Of a stretch of 64,000 bases of DNA, positions 10,757 to 22,825 are shown in pieces. The notes under the pieces were generated by a model, which did not search any database, had not been told where the DNA came from, and saw nothing but the letters and a program-made list of their open reading frames with translations. This DNA is from Parietaria judaica. Taxonomy: Eukaryota; Streptophyta; Magnoliopsida; Rosales; Urticaceae. The stretch covers positions 10,439,001 through 10,503,000 of the forward strand of contig OX940869.1 of assembly GCA_954871525.1 (NCBI GenBank), written 5' to 3'. The number at the start of each line of letters is the position of its first letter. Positions within the stretch are counted from its first letter, which is position 1. The position numbers and the translations under genes were made by a program.

Positions 10757-12505
10757 TTAAAGAAGATGACCCATGTCTTTCACGCCCATATTTTCCAGAT
10801 GCCTCGTGAATATTTTCTCCGGCAACGTCTTGGTAAATGGATCAGCCAGATTGTCTTCCGAAGCTATTTTCACAACCCGTACGTCGCCTCGACGTACTAT
10901 CTCTCTAATGAGATGGTATTTTCTCTCAATATGTTTCGCCTTGTTATGGTCTCTGGGCTCTTTAGAATTTGCCACTGCGCTACTGTTGTCACAGTATAGC
11001 GTTTGTGGCCCATCTACATCTGGGACTACACCCAGCTTCATGTAGAAATTCTTTAGCCAAACTGATTCTTTGGCTGCTTCACAGGCAGCCACATATTCAG
11101 CTTCCATTATGGAATCTGCGATACAGGATTGCTTTACGCTTTTCTAGAATATCGCTCCACCAGCAAGGGTGTACACTGCTCCTGACATCGACTTTCTCGC
11201 GTCCTTATCAGACATAAAGTCTGAATCAGTGTATCCTAGTGGATTCAGTTCTGATCCTGAAAACACTAACATATAGTCTCTCGTTCTCCGAAGATACTTG
11301 AGAATGTTTTTCACTGCAGTCCAGTGAGCCAAACCTAGGTTGGATTGGTATCTACTAACTATTCCCACAACATAACAGATGTCTGGCCTAGTACACTGCA
11401 TAGCATACATCAGACTTCCCACTGCTGAAGCATAGGGTGTCCGCCTCATCTCGTCTTGCTCATCCGGAGAAGTTGGGCACTGTTTCCTGCTAAGGAACAC
11501 TCCATGTCTGGTTGGTAAATTACCTTCCTTGGAGTTTGCCATTGCAAAACGTTCAAGCACCTTATCAATGTAAGCTGCTTGAGATAAGGCCAGAAGCATG
11601 TTGTTGCGATCCCTAAAAATACGGATCCCATGAACATAACTGGCTTCTCCCATGTCCTTCATTTGGAATTGCGTAGATAGCTACGCCTTCACGTCCGATA
11701 ATTTCTTCACACTGTTTCCAATGAGAAGAATATCGTCGACGTATAGAACAAGAAATATCTCCACGGACTCATCATTGAGTTTATAAATGCAGGCCTCAGT
11801 GATGTTCTGAATGAATCCATAGGTCTTGATTGTTTCATCAAACCTTAGATTCCAGGATCTGGAAGCTTGCTTCAATCCATAAATGGACTTGAGTAATCTG
11901 CAAACCTTCCCTTCTTGACCCTGTTGCACGAACCCCTCTGGTTGGTCCATATAGATTTTTTCGTCAATGTACCGGTTCAGGAATGCGGTTTTAACGTCCA
12001 TCTGCCAAATCTCGTAATTGAGACTACAGGCTATGGCCATGAGAATCCGGATGGACTTAAACTTAGCGACTGGAGCGAAGGTCTCATCGAAATCAATACC
12101 TTCCCTCTGGGTAAAACCCTTTGCCACTAGTCTAGCCTTGAAGGTTTCAACCTTCCCGTCCACTCCTCTCTTTCTCTTGTATACCCACTTACAACTAATG
12201 GTTTTGAAGCCATCTGGTAAGTCTACAAGTTCCCAGACTTCATTAGAATCCATTGATTCTATTTCTTGGTTCATGGCTTCCTGCCATTCTCCCTTATCAG
12301 GATCAACCATAGCTTCCTTGTAGCTTATGGGATCTTTGACACTAGTGTTTGTAACAGCTAGGTGAAATTCCAACTGGGTGTGCTCGTAGCGTTCAACTGG
12401 TCTTTTGAACCTCCCACTACGTCTGAGCATCCCTTGGTTCTGATTTGGGACGTGGTTTTCGCACTCTTTTATGACAACAGACACTGTTGGCAATTCTTGT
12501 GACAT
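10757..12505 (-). pseudogene. Copia reverse transcriptase-RNase H, two nonsense codons
   Basis: One continuous minus-strand frame. It has RVT_2 motifs: CKWVYKRK, ARLVAKGFTQREG, QMDVKTAFLN, and the catalytic YVDDILLIGN near residue 260. The RNase H part follows (GYTDSDF, EAEYVAACEAAKE). Two in-frame TAG codons interrupt it, at 11681-11683 and 11144-11146. Both are at positions where the family carries Trp, so each is a TGG to TAG change. No frame shift is needed. RT would copy element RNA in cytoplasmic particles. There is no integrase upstream, so the fragment starts with the linker before RT. It is a dead coding region in an otherwise young element. Confidence 0.9.
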
Positions 12506-12916
12506 CTTGTCACTTGGTACACCAATTACTTACGCATTGTCACTTATTTCCATCATAATGATATTATCACTATGATTAGATATCAACCTTTGATTAAAGG
12601 TTTATCTAACAATGAAGAACTCAGATAATTACTCAATATTGCATAGGATCTGAAAAGTAAATTTTATTTAAGAATAAAAATTGTCAAAATAAAATCGAAA
12701 GGTTTTCAAATCACCCTTCAACAAAAGATCCTTACATCAAATAAATGAGTAAAATAAAAATTGAGTCTCTTTATTGTGCCGACATAGATCTCTGAGACTC
12801 TCGGATGACTTCCGGCAATTACTCCTTAGCTGCTGCTGAAAAACAAAGAATGTCACATGTTACAGTTTTAGATCTTTGGAGAAAAGACTTTCTAAAACAA
12901 ATGTGTGATAAGAAAC
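12506..12916 (-). other. Deletion scar replacing protease and integrase
   Basis: Only 411 bp separate gag from reverse transcriptase, where Copia elements normally have over 2 kb of protease and integrase. The segment has no long frame. It overlaps a candidate small intron: donor ACTG|GTGAGT at 12937/12936 inside the gag 3' end and acceptor TTTTTCAG|CAGCAG at 12836/12835 (101 bp). Splicing would give gag an alternative C-terminus, a few residues then a stop. Confidence 0.6.
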
Positions 12917-13756
12917 TTATCGGGTGAGATACTCACCAGTTTCATTCTTCTTTTCACCTTCGAACTTGGGACAATCCTTTTTCCAATGTCCCTTTTTCTT
13001 ACAAAGGAAGCATCTTCCTTTCTCAGCAGCTTTCTTGCCTCCTGTCTTTGGCTGGAAATTCTTTCCCCACTTTTTCTTAGGACCGGGCCTTTTCTTCATC
13101 TTCGAGTTCTTGGAAGAAGATCCTTTCTTGAACGCCACGTTCAATTCATATTTCTTTTTAACCAAACTCGAGATGTCCTCAAAGGTTTGCAACTCATTAA
13201 TCAACTGTGTCAAACCATATTTCAGTTTGTTCATAATGTAGTTGCTGGTGAATGGAACGAACTCAGGTGACAGCGAATTAAGAATAATGCTGATCTGGGA
13301 TTTCTCATCCACCACGGCCCCATGCAGCTCAGCCTCATTAAACCAATTGATCATGCTCATAACGTGGTAACGAACATATGTCCCTGGTTTCATTTTGGCA
13401 TTCATGTAGCGATGAGTCGCTTCATGTTGAGCTTGCTCAGACTGCTTTCCATACATTCCCTGGAGAGATTCCATGATCTCATAAGCAGCGTCCTTTTCCT
13501 CTAGCTTGACTCTCAGTGAATCGGACATGCTAGCCAGCATATATGCCATAGCACGATTGTTTGCATGAACCCAAGAGTCATAGAGTTCCTTTACACCTCT
13601 GGCGCTGTTAGCAGCCGGTGCAGGGGGACATTCATCAGTGAGAACAAAGCGTATGTTTTCACTGATTAAGACAATATTTATATTGCTTTTCCATTTCGGA
13701 AAGTTGCTTCCGTCCAGAGTGTTGTTCGAAAGCAGTGACATAATCGGGTTCAACAT
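12917..13756 (-). CDS. Copia gag (UBN2-type capsid plus CCHC zinc knuckle)
   Basis: An intact 279-residue frame. The N-terminus (MSLLSNNTLDGSNFPKWKSN, residues 5-24) and the following capsid-like helices (residues about 60-200) are typical of the UBN2/DUF4219 gag of plant Copia elements. A Lys-rich region (about 210-250) leads to a CX2CX4HX4C knuckle, CFLCKKKGHWKKDC, near residue 255. Gag forms the particle and binds element RNA. It is the only undamaged gene of the element, and it is separated from RT by the deletion at 12506-12916. The start is the first ATG after the leader. The same N-terminus begins at 21270 in the old element. Confidence 0.92.
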   Translation of the reverse strand: MLNPIMSLLSNNTLDGSNFPKWKSNINIVLISENIRFVLTDECPPAPAANSARGVKELYDSWVHANNRAMAYMLASMSDSLRVKLEEKDAAYEIMESLQGMYGKQSEQAQHEATHRYMNAKMKPGTYVRYHVMSMINWFNEAELHGAVVDEKSQISIILNSLSPEFVPFTSNYIMNKLKYGLTQLINELQTFEDISSLVKKKYELNVAFKKGSSSKNSKMKKRPGPKKKWGKNFQPKTGGKKAAEKGRCFLCKKKGHWKKDCPKFEGEKKNETGEYLTR

Positions 13757-15619
13757 TTTAGACTGGCATTGAAAAAGAAACTTATTAAACTTTATTATAG
13801 GTAGAATGTTATAGGAAAATTATTGGTTCGAAATAGTTACATGATGCAAACATGTTCTGGGAAAACGTTAACTAAACCCTTTAACTATTTCGTGATAATT
13901 TAACCGACTGTACACGTCATTGCCGTCCTTAAGGCATGGTCATACGAAGATGACTCGCAGTATCAACCGTGTAGTTTGGTTAAACTAAGTTTTAGTCATA
14001 AACTTAATTAATATTCATAACGGGAACTACCGAGTTCCATATGATTATTAACTATCACCATAGACGGTCGGGAAGCAACAACTTCCGTGCAAGCTTAACC
14101 CATTATTTTTGGTTTTCGGGATCCTCTTGGAAACGTCGTTCTTAAGGAATGGTCATACGAAGATGACTCGCGGTCCATTTCTAAGATTTCTCCGTCCCCA
14201 TATTCTTTTGGAACTATCACGGTGTCAAACCTTCCACAAGCACACCTTTCCTGAGGAGTGGTCACACGAAGGTGGCTCGAGGCGGTGTGGTCACCAGACC
14301 ATGTGACAGTAATAATGGAGAGCTTTTGATTTATTCTACACTTGCCATGGTTTTATAAAATAACGTTTTTTTTAAATGCTAAGTTATTTAAAACTTATTA
14401 TAAACTTTCTATTAATGACACATTAAAAGTTTATATTTCGGCTTATTCAAGCCTTTATTTATAGTGTTTATTATTTCGTCGGTAGTGATAGGTCAAAACA
14501 TACTCTCTCCAGGTAGATGGGAGGGGTCCTAACCGGTCACCCAGAAGTGGATGGTGAACCGGCCCCACTTTTGATTCCCTCTTCCTTAGACAAGATCGTA
14601 TGGTTGAGATTTTTTCGACTAGTAATAACCACTTTCACATTTACTCTTTATTATTTATGTCCATCTTATTTTCGACATATTAATAATTATCAAAACATAG
14701 ACACTATGTTTAGGGTTATGAAAATAGGTTATAACAAATTATATCTATGATGAATATTTATAATAAGATATTAATGATACTTATTCTCAAAGAATTATCA
14801 TTAAATCGATTTAAGGCTCTATTAATAATTATTTATGAAATATTTAAAATATGTCAATGATATCATTCCAAAGAATTATCATCCATATTTTAATATTAAA
14901 TAAGACAATATTATTTAATCAATAAATAATATCCATATTTAATTTTATGAATTTTATAAAATAAGACAATGTTATTTATCCAGAAATAACATCCATATTT
15001 TATTCCTAATTAATTAAAGATAATTAATTTAATTCATAATTTATTTATTTCAAGAATAATAATTAATATTAAATTTATTTAATCCACGGGTACCGGGTCG
15101 GATTAAAAATCCGGCCCATATTATAAAAAATAACACGTGGGCCTTCCAGGTAAAATCCCGGGCCCACGAGCCGCGGAATGGCCTAAACCGGGCTCGGGAA
15201 AAAGCCCTGGTAGAACGCTGCCATTGGGCTGGGCCTTTAGGCCCATTCCCTTGCCCTACTGGGCTGGGCGGGAAGCCCCTGGACGCTGCTGAGCAGCGTC
15301 CTGCCCTTGCCCTGGTCGCTGCCAGCGACAACAGTTCCTGGGCCCGTAACCGAGGCCCACTCGGTTCGGCCCAGGCACAGGCAAGCCCAGGCAACGTCAC
15401 TGCCAGGGCAGCCCTCACTGAGAGCCCACGGGTTAAGCTACGATTGTAGCCCAGCCCATTACCTGGTCCGAGTTTCTTCGGGTCGGGTAATTTCTAATTT
15501 TAATTAATATTTAAAATATCAAGAAATCCAATTTCAATTTCAATTATTAATTTATTCATCAAATAATTCGTTCTTTAAACCGTTAAATTAAATTACGTAA
15601 TTATTTATCCTTGAACCAT
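13757..15619 (-). other. Leader of the young Copia (PBS to gag), non-coding
   Basis: A 1.86-kb untranslated leader. It is mostly AT-rich, with a GC-rich island at about 15085-15480 full of GGGCC/GGCCC words. Three degenerate repeats of a TGGTCATACGAAGATGACTC-type hairpin motif lie at about 13935, 14150 and 14258. Frames in the GC island (15050-15418 and others) have no recognisable protein content. Confidence 0.7.
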
Positions 15620-15634
15620 GGCTCTGATACCAAT
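15620..15634 (-). other. Copia primer-binding site (tRNA-iMet)
   Basis: Minus-strand ATTGGTATCAGAGCC follows LTR end CCCAACA. It is complementary to initiator tRNA-Met 3' sequence, the canonical Copia primer. Confidence 0.92.
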
Positions 15635-16131
15635 TGTTGGGAGTCAAAATCACCGTCAGGCTTAAGACCCTAAAGAGAGAGAGAGAGCTCGAGTTTTTGC
15701 TATGTGGAAGGTGTGAAAAATGTGTAGAATGACTCCTTTATTTATAGGCTTAAGACCGTAACCGAATTAGAGATTTTCACTCATCATTTTTCGATTTCTA
15801 TATAATTAAATACAATAATTATCTTAATCCAATGGCCAAGATTCAATCTCATCTAAATCCAATGGTTATAATTATTTACGTATTTAATTAAATAAGAAAG
15901 ACTTGGTAAATATAAAAACCAATCTTATCTTATCATATATATATGCGCATATTTATATATATATATATATTAATTTCGAAATTATATTAAATATAATTAA
16001 TTAATTTAATCCAAAGGCTAAGATTTAATCTTATCTAAATCCAATGGATATAATTAATTAGGGATTTAATTAAATAAGAAAGACTTGGTAAAATCCAAAA
16101 CCAATCTTATCTCCTTATCTTTATAATTTCG

Positions 16132-16174
<43 letters not shown>

Positions 16175-19100
16175 TCGAATTTTAATAATGTCTAGATCCT
16201 ACGGTTAAGATAAATTATAAACCGATCTAATGGATCACATTATTTCAAGATAAAATCAAATTATCTAAGACTTGGTAAAAGCCTAAATTCGACTTTATCT
16301 TTTAATGATAATTCGGAAATTGCATATAATAAATATAGATAATTAATTTCCAATCCGACGGTAAAGATTAAATTTTAAACCGATCTAACGGATATAATTA
16401 ATTAGGTCAAATTCAAAAACCCTAAGCTTGGTCACCAAGCTACTATTTTTCAAATTAGGGTTAGGTCAAAAATCAATCATCTTAATCCTACGGTTGATAT
16501 TAAATCATTTTCGATCTAAAGGATAAGATTGATTTTAAGGTTTTTGCTAAAGTACCAAACTTTAAGTACTTATGCCGCAAATATTAAAACCCTAACTAGG
16601 TCAAACTCGTGTGGGCTAGGTCATGCAAGCCCATATCGATTTACACATGTGTTAATATATATTAAATATATATTATTATTATTATTAATATAAATCAATC
16701 AATTAATTATTAATAAGATATTAATAATTAAATCCAAATAATTAAAGGGTAAATGAGCCAAATGCCCATTTGTGACTCAAGGTTTAAAAAAAATGCCCAT
16801 TTCTATTTTTGGCGATCAAAACCACCAACTAATTGAAATATGGACTAATTTACCCTTAGAATTAATTAATTAATATTTGGAATTTAAATTACATTTAAAA
16901 CTAATTAATAATTAGAATTAATTAATAAAATAAAAAAATTCCTTAAATGTAGCTAAATATAATAATTGATTAATATTAATCATTTCTTAATTATTTTCGA
17001 ATATTTTCTCCTTACTAATTAATATTCTAACGATTTAAATTTTAAAATCCAAATTTCAAAATTCCTAAAACCGTAGGAAACAATGAGCACAAATTAATAT
17101 AAAATCTACAAACATTATATATTGATATATTTAAACTGTATATATATATACGAAATTTAAACAGTAAATATAATCACAAAATATATTTAAACTGTAAATA
17201 TATATACGAAATTTAAACTGTAAATATAATTACAAGGCTGTAAATATATATACCAATACCAAAACTGTAAATATATATACGAAATTTTATTAACCTGTAA
17301 AAACTGCATATATTTTTACAAAATTATACTACTTGTTAAAAAAATATAAAAATATCTACGAAATTTTACAAAAAATTGTATTTTTACAAAATTGTATTAC
17401 TTGTTAAACTGAAAACTTGGTAAAACCATTTACAAAAAATATTACCAATCCAATAAACATTACCAATCCAAAATCGTGTAAACCCATTTACAAAAATAAA
17501 AAATCTTACCGTGTTTGATCCGGCGACCGAGAGACGGCGAACAAAAGGAGAATGACGGAGGGCGACCGCGACGGAGAGTGCTGGAGGAAGGATGCGCGAC
17601 GGAGGGCGACCGCGACGAAGAGCGACTAAGGAAGGAGGCGCGACGAAGGGCGACGGAGGAACGAGGCGCAACGGAGGAAGGAGACACGACGGAGGAGGAC
17701 GCGACGGAGGAAGGAGGCGCGATGGAGGGCGGCCGCGACGGAGAGAGAGAGAGAGAGAGAGAGGGGAGAACGTGAGAAAAAAAGAGGGAAAGAGAAAGAA
17801 AAAAAGATTTAATTTTTGGGTCAAAGTAACAAAATTAAATGATAATCTAATTAATAGGGGAAGTTTTCAACCAAAATTTTAGGATCATTTAATTTCGAAA
17901 ATTAAAATATATAATAAATAACTATATATGAAAATAAATAAATATAATTAAAATCAGGGTTAATATGGTCCAAAATATTTTTAAAATGGGTATAAATTAA
18001 TTGTTTGAAAGTATGGGCATTTCCCTCAAACTTTAGGTGTTTTTTGGGCATTTCATGGGTTTTTCTATAATTAAATTATATTAATAATTCCTGATCTCAA
18101 TATCACACATTAAAATGTCATGGTGCCACACCATCATTTAAATTCGTGACATGTGATTTAATTTCATAGTTTATCGTACCGAACATAAACTTAGAAAATC
18201 CATAAATCACAAACCGTAAGTCGAAATGACTTGGTTAAAAAAGAAAACTTGCTTAGAATTTAATTTCCAACAACATGGTGCTGATAGAAAATCTAAATTC
18301 TAACTTTCTTTTTATCAGTTAATTTTGTGTACCAAGATATGGTACTTTTGCCACGCTGACGATAAAACTATCTGACGTCTGCCATAGACCTTTCAGTTTT
18401 ATAAGTCTAGCCAAATGATTAAGCATTATCCAGAATGTATTTTAATCACGTATGTATCATCCGTTACGGAGCTATCATGGGGACCATGGACCCGTATCAC
18501 TTAAGCTCCAACGAACTGCTAGTTGTTCGTCAAACCTCGAAGTGATTCCACTATAGACCCGAGGCTGCACTCTTTAGTGATACGGTATATATTATTCCCT
18601 TTATAACAGCAGGGTGTCCATTGATATAATCAAATTCGGGTTATTATTCTTTCACTTGATGACTCACACATGAGCAGGCGGTTTTTACCGTATTGCCTCT
18701 CATTGCATTTTCCTCCTTGACTCAGTCAGTAATATTATGAGTAACCCACTTATGGTTTCGATTCATAAGTTGCGCACGGGTACCTCTCACTTCTCACCAC
18801 CGACAACCAAGGGAATCATCGTGACTCTGAAGAGAGCTGTGTGATGCCCATGTCTATGATCAAGCTACCCTTACTACTGACTATCATGTTCCCAAAATAA
18901 TAGTGTTGGGAACAACGGTAATATCTTGTGTTCTTTAACGGTTAAATCAAAGAACAATCAAGCCAGTAGTTCGGACTCAAGACCACTCAGGACTTAGAAC
19001 TAATATCCATTTGATCATCTATTTGTGACTCAACTACAAGTTATCAGTGACGGTCTTATATGATAACTTCTTGAGTTTAAGTCAGGTCCAGTCCAGTATG

Positions 19101-19458
19101 AAGACACTTCACACTTAATGCACTTCTAGTGAGTGTGACACACACATAATCCAGAATAGGCTTGTCACTTAGTCACATTAATGACCTTATATACGATTAA
19201 TGGGCTCCGACCCAGTTAATCAGGTCACGGACATTTTAAGTTCATTTATTATGATTATCAATTCTTCCTCACATTGACTCTGTTGTGATAATAATAACAT
19301 AATTGCATCCTTTATGAACTATGGAAACAAACATTCTATTTTACTCTACCAGAAACTATAATAAGATTAACATAATAAGTATCATCTTTATTCAATGACA
19401 TGTCATAATCTTTTACAAATGGATAAAATATCTTGTTTAAGGACACATATGTCCAACA
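15635..19458 (-). repeat. Upstream (5') LTR of the young Copia, with deletion and insertion
   Basis: It matches 7758-10741 across its length with two large differences. About 480 bp are missing after CACCGTCAGG (15660), and a 1320-bp Mutator-like element is inserted at 16747-18066. An (AT)n tract lies at about 16137-16168. Confidence 0.93.
16747..18066. mobile_element. Non-autonomous Mutator-like element, copy A
   Basis: It is absent from the sister LTR, which gives exact edges. A 9-bp target duplication ATAATTAAA lies at 16738-16746 and 18067-18075. The ends are GGGTAAATGAGCCAAATGCCC and the complement of AGAAAAACCCATGAAATGCCC, an imperfect inverted repeat. The interior is AT-rich except for a GC-rich core (17510-17770) of degenerate GCGACGGAGG-type repeats next to a (GA)n tract. 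A 146-residue minus-strand frame (17384-17824) starting MTQKLN is low-complexity Arg/Pro/Ser. No transposase is present. Copy B is at 27380-28687. Confidence 0.88.
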
Positions 19459-19463
19459 GAGAA

Positions 19464-21316
19464 GACAACCCGCGTCCGAGCTGGGGCATGGGAAGCCCAC
19501 GGCTAGGTGCAACAACACCGCCGTGGTGCGAGAAACCCAGCTCGTGCGATCGCGAGCTGGTGGGGTGAGTTGCCAGCTCACCCCGTTGCGCACAGAGTGC
19601 CAAGTCCGCGTCTGGACTGGGATCGGGACCAGTTCGTCGCGAGTTGGAGTCACTCCACTGCAGGCGCGAGCACGGAGACCAGCCCACGTCCAGGCTGGTG
19701 CTACTCAGACGTGCAGACCGGGCCGATTTCGGTCTGGCCCGGTGCAACAAGAAGGCAGTGGGCATAATCGGCCTCGCCCAATGATGCCGAGCCCATTAGG
19801 GTTAATCGGCCTCGCACGGGCTGAACCATGGGCCCACACGCATTTATATATATATTTTAAAGTAAATTAATAATTTGGGTTAATTAAATAATTTATAGCC
19901 CAATATTATTAATTCGGGTTAAAAAGAGATTTAATTTTCAATTTAATATTTATTTTATTTTCTTATTTTAAATTGGCAAAATTAAATTTAACCCGAAGAT
20001 TAAATGCGTGATCCTAGTTTTATTTTCTCATTGGTAAAATAAAATAATTTGTTTATTTTATTAATCCTGTGTTATTCGCAATTTATTAATAATGGGTAAT
20101 TAATTTAGTTTTAAATTAATTATTGACTTTATTAATTATTAAAATGAACAATTAATTCCTTTAAAGATTAGATTTAATTATTGACATTTTAATAAGATAT
20201 TCCTTAGATGATAATTTAATTATTAATTCAATTACCTAACACGTTTATGTTACATAGTGGGCTATGTAACATTGGGATTTAATTGAGCGGTTTCGATTGA
20301 TTAATCGATAGTAAATAATTTATCGATAAATAACTTCATTTATTAATTACGGAAAAATTCTTAAGGACCTTGTTCTTGTCTTAGAAAGAGGGAACCAAAA
20401 GTGGGGCCGGTATACATCCCTTAGGATGGCCGGTTAGGGACCCCTCCCATCTGAGTGGAGAACACATCTCAGTCTATCACTACCGTAATTAATATATAAT
20501 TTTATTCTAGGTTCTTAGTATACCTGGTATATGATAATAACCTAGCAATAAGCTTATTAATGAGTCATTAATGGGAAGCTTATTATGAGCTCTAAAACGA
20601 TAGGATTTCTTTTGTTTCTGGATAATTAAAATGTAATTTCCTAGTTTAGAGCTCGTGCCTAGATAACCGTGATTATCTTAGTTGGTTAAAACATTTGTAG
20701 TCAAAATAGCAAGAGTTAGCGTAAGAATGTCTCCATTTGTTGCCGGTACAACGACAGGCTGCATAACACCTCGTGTCAGCTAGATCTGGCCTCTTACAGA
20801 AAGGTTTCAGTTATGCAGCTGATAAGTCACCGTACTGGTCTGATTATAGATAAGGTGAGCAGATGTATTTCAACAGCCGTGTGTCAGCTAGATCTGGCCC
20901 CCTAAGGGCGGTGACTGCTTGAGTTAAGTCTGTGAACCGAAAACGAGTGGGTTACTCTTGCATGTGATGATTAAATTCGTTGCATGGCCATTCTAAAGTG
21001 GGTAGTTACTTCACGTGATAACGTTTGGTAAGTTTTCGTGAATTAATAGAGTTGAGGTTGAACTTTGTTTAGCAAGTGCGTGGTTAGTATGCTGGAGAGG
21101 CTGCAACCACGTATCGGTTGCTAAATTACCTTGAGAATAGTGAGTAAGGATTTTCCTATGGTTATCCTTCGATACAATGCAAAAGTATACTATTCCCAAA
21201 ATTTCTAGAAACATTAGAAACATTCTCATATATAAGTTTTAGTAAAAGTTTCATTCAAGTCAATTAGCTATGTCGCACCCCATCATGTCGTTACTGTCAA
21301 ACAACACTCTGGATAG
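19464..21316 (+). pseudogene. Old Copia leader and truncated gag start
   Basis: This continues the plus-strand Copia beyond the nested young one. It has a GC-rich island at 19464-19840 and a long AT-rich leader, the same plan as 13757-15619. Two copies of GTGTCAGCTAGATCTGGCC-type sequence lie near 20780 and 20880. At 21270 an ATG opens a frame whose residues HPIMSLLSNNTLD match the gag start of the young element. Similarity stops at about 21316, so the rest of gag, pol and the 3' LTR are deleted. Confidence 0.8.
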
Positions 21317-22137
21317 GAATAGAAACAACAGATGTCCAAACTAAGTGATTTGTTCACTTGTGAATTAACTTTTGTTCATGATTAGTATTTTCGCTAGAAT
21401 TACAATGGAGTAGTTCTATGTATTTGAACCTGGTTCAGTAATGAGAAATTACTGGAACTTGAACATAGAAAAGATAATAACATAACCTGTGTCTATGATT
21501 GGTGAGGTAAAACCTCTAACTGAATTCGATATTCAGTTTTGACAATCATAAAAATTGTTACAAGGTGTTTATAAAATCCTTGATACGAAAAAAAAAAAAA
21601 CCATAAAAGTGAAACAAATAAACGACATTATAAACACTACAATTAGAGCTTATAAAGTCTAAAAACGGAAAAGTCGACAAAACTCTCAATAACTTCTGAT
21701 GGAAGTCAGGCCTAATCTCGAGACCTTATAAAAGCATAGCCGTGAGTCCTTGCTGTTGGTTGTTTTCACTCGAAAAATGCTTATAAGTTGAAGTCAATTC
21801 CGTTACATTAGTATAATTGGTCTATAGGTGCGAACCTCACTTTTTGGTGTAGACACGAACGTATGAACGAAATGAACGGAAGTTGGACAAGCTATGAACT
21901 CGACCAACACAGGCTACAGAGCTCGATTTGTTATTTTCTTCAACAATGAACAGCCTGAAAATTGTCTTCTCCAGAATAAGGAGAGCAAACGACAAGAAAG
22001 GAAGCAAATCTCAAATTGACAATCAAATGCCACACACGAGATAATTATTCAACCATAATAAAGACCAAATAAAAGCTACATAAAGGCATAATTTATTTTG
22101 AAAATAAAGAGCCAAGTCGAGTTGTCCTCTTCCGGGA
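21317..22137. other. Intergenic, no gene seen
   Basis: AT-rich sequence with an A13 run at about 21588. No conserved motif, RNA gene or credible reading frame was found. Confidence 0.5.
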
Positions 22138-22210
22138 TTAGCGAGATTTGTCGATCTTGCGGTCCCATGCGTTCATGAATGCCAAACCGATAATATCGGC
22201 ATCACTTTTC
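22138..22210 (-). pseudogene. Possible orphan terminal exon, unidentified
   Basis: The minus strand shows an AG (TTTGATAG) then an open frame SDADIIGLAFMNAWDRKIDK ending in TAA at 22138. The amino-acid composition looks like a real C-terminus. No upstream exon was found and the family is not recognised. It may be a gene fragment moved with a transposon, or chance. Confidence 0.25.
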
Positions 22211-22825
22211 CTATCAAATAATTGAACACTGGTTAACAATATAAACAATGGAATCATTTCTAGGTAAAAAATAGAAAATAGAGGGAAGAAGAAATAACTA
22301 AACTAGAATTAAGTTTTACACATATATCAAGTTGTAGATATTAAACCCATAATATTTTATCAAATATTTAAGACGTTCATAAAGTAAGTTTGTATCTAAT
22401 TAAGCTTTAAATTTCTAATGCATGTGTGGTATAATTAATTTCGTATTTTTTTAAATTGATAATTGTATGTGTTGTTTTAATAATAGTTGTATTTTTTAAA
22501 ATAATTTAGCATAATTTAGTCATTTAATTATATATTTAAATATACTTATTATTACAAAATTATAAAATATGATGAAAATGTAAACTATGAGAGTATAACA
22601 AACAATTAGGTTAAACAAATACGAATAGTAAGTAGAGAAATTAATAATCTTACTTTATATTTGAAGTATTGCTATTCAAGACAATGTTTTTTACTCCATT
22701 TTGAAACCGTTTTGAGATAGAAAAAAAAAAAAAGAAAAAGAAAAGTAGAAACCGCCCTATATAGAGAAAAAGAACAAGTAAATATGTACTTTACCTCAAA
22801 GTGAAGCATGCATGGAAAGGCAGCG
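22211..22825. other. AT-rich spacer downstream of the kinase pseudogene
   Basis: Non-coding and strongly AT-rich. It contains an A-rich tract at about 22715-22745. Nothing else is recognised. Confidence 0.5.

Larger units (their letters stand above)
7758..19458 (-). mobile_element. Non-autonomous Copia element with ~3-kb LTRs
   Basis: A complete element bounded by TGTTGGGAGT (7758) and GTCCAACA (19458), with perfect 5-bp target duplication GAGAA at 7753-7757 and 19459-19463. In minus-strand order: upstream LTR 19458-15635, PBS, leader, gag, a short gap where protease and integrase should be, reverse transcriptase-RNase H, polypurine tract, downstream LTR 10741-7758. The two LTRs differ by only scattered bases where they align, so insertion is fairly recent. 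LTRs of about 2.98 kb around an internal region of only 4.9 kb are unusually long for Copia. With protease and integrase missing it must depend on a relative. Confidence 0.95.

Noticed and set aside
10969..11217. Plus-strand ORFs across the Copia RT-RNase H region
   Set aside because: Antisense shadows of the reverse transcriptase-RNase H frame.
15050..15418. 122-residue ORF in GC-rich DNA
   Set aside because: Same situation in the leader of the young Copia. No conserved protein features.
17384..17824. 146-residue minus-strand ORF as a new gene
   Set aside because: Its Arg/Pro/Ser-rich sequence comes from GC-rich tandem repeats inside a non-autonomous Mutator-like element. It is kept only as a finding about the element.
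19403..19870. Overlapping ORFs of 105-145 residues in a GC-rich island
   Set aside because: The island belongs to the non-coding leader of the old Copia. Several frames are open at once because of base composition.
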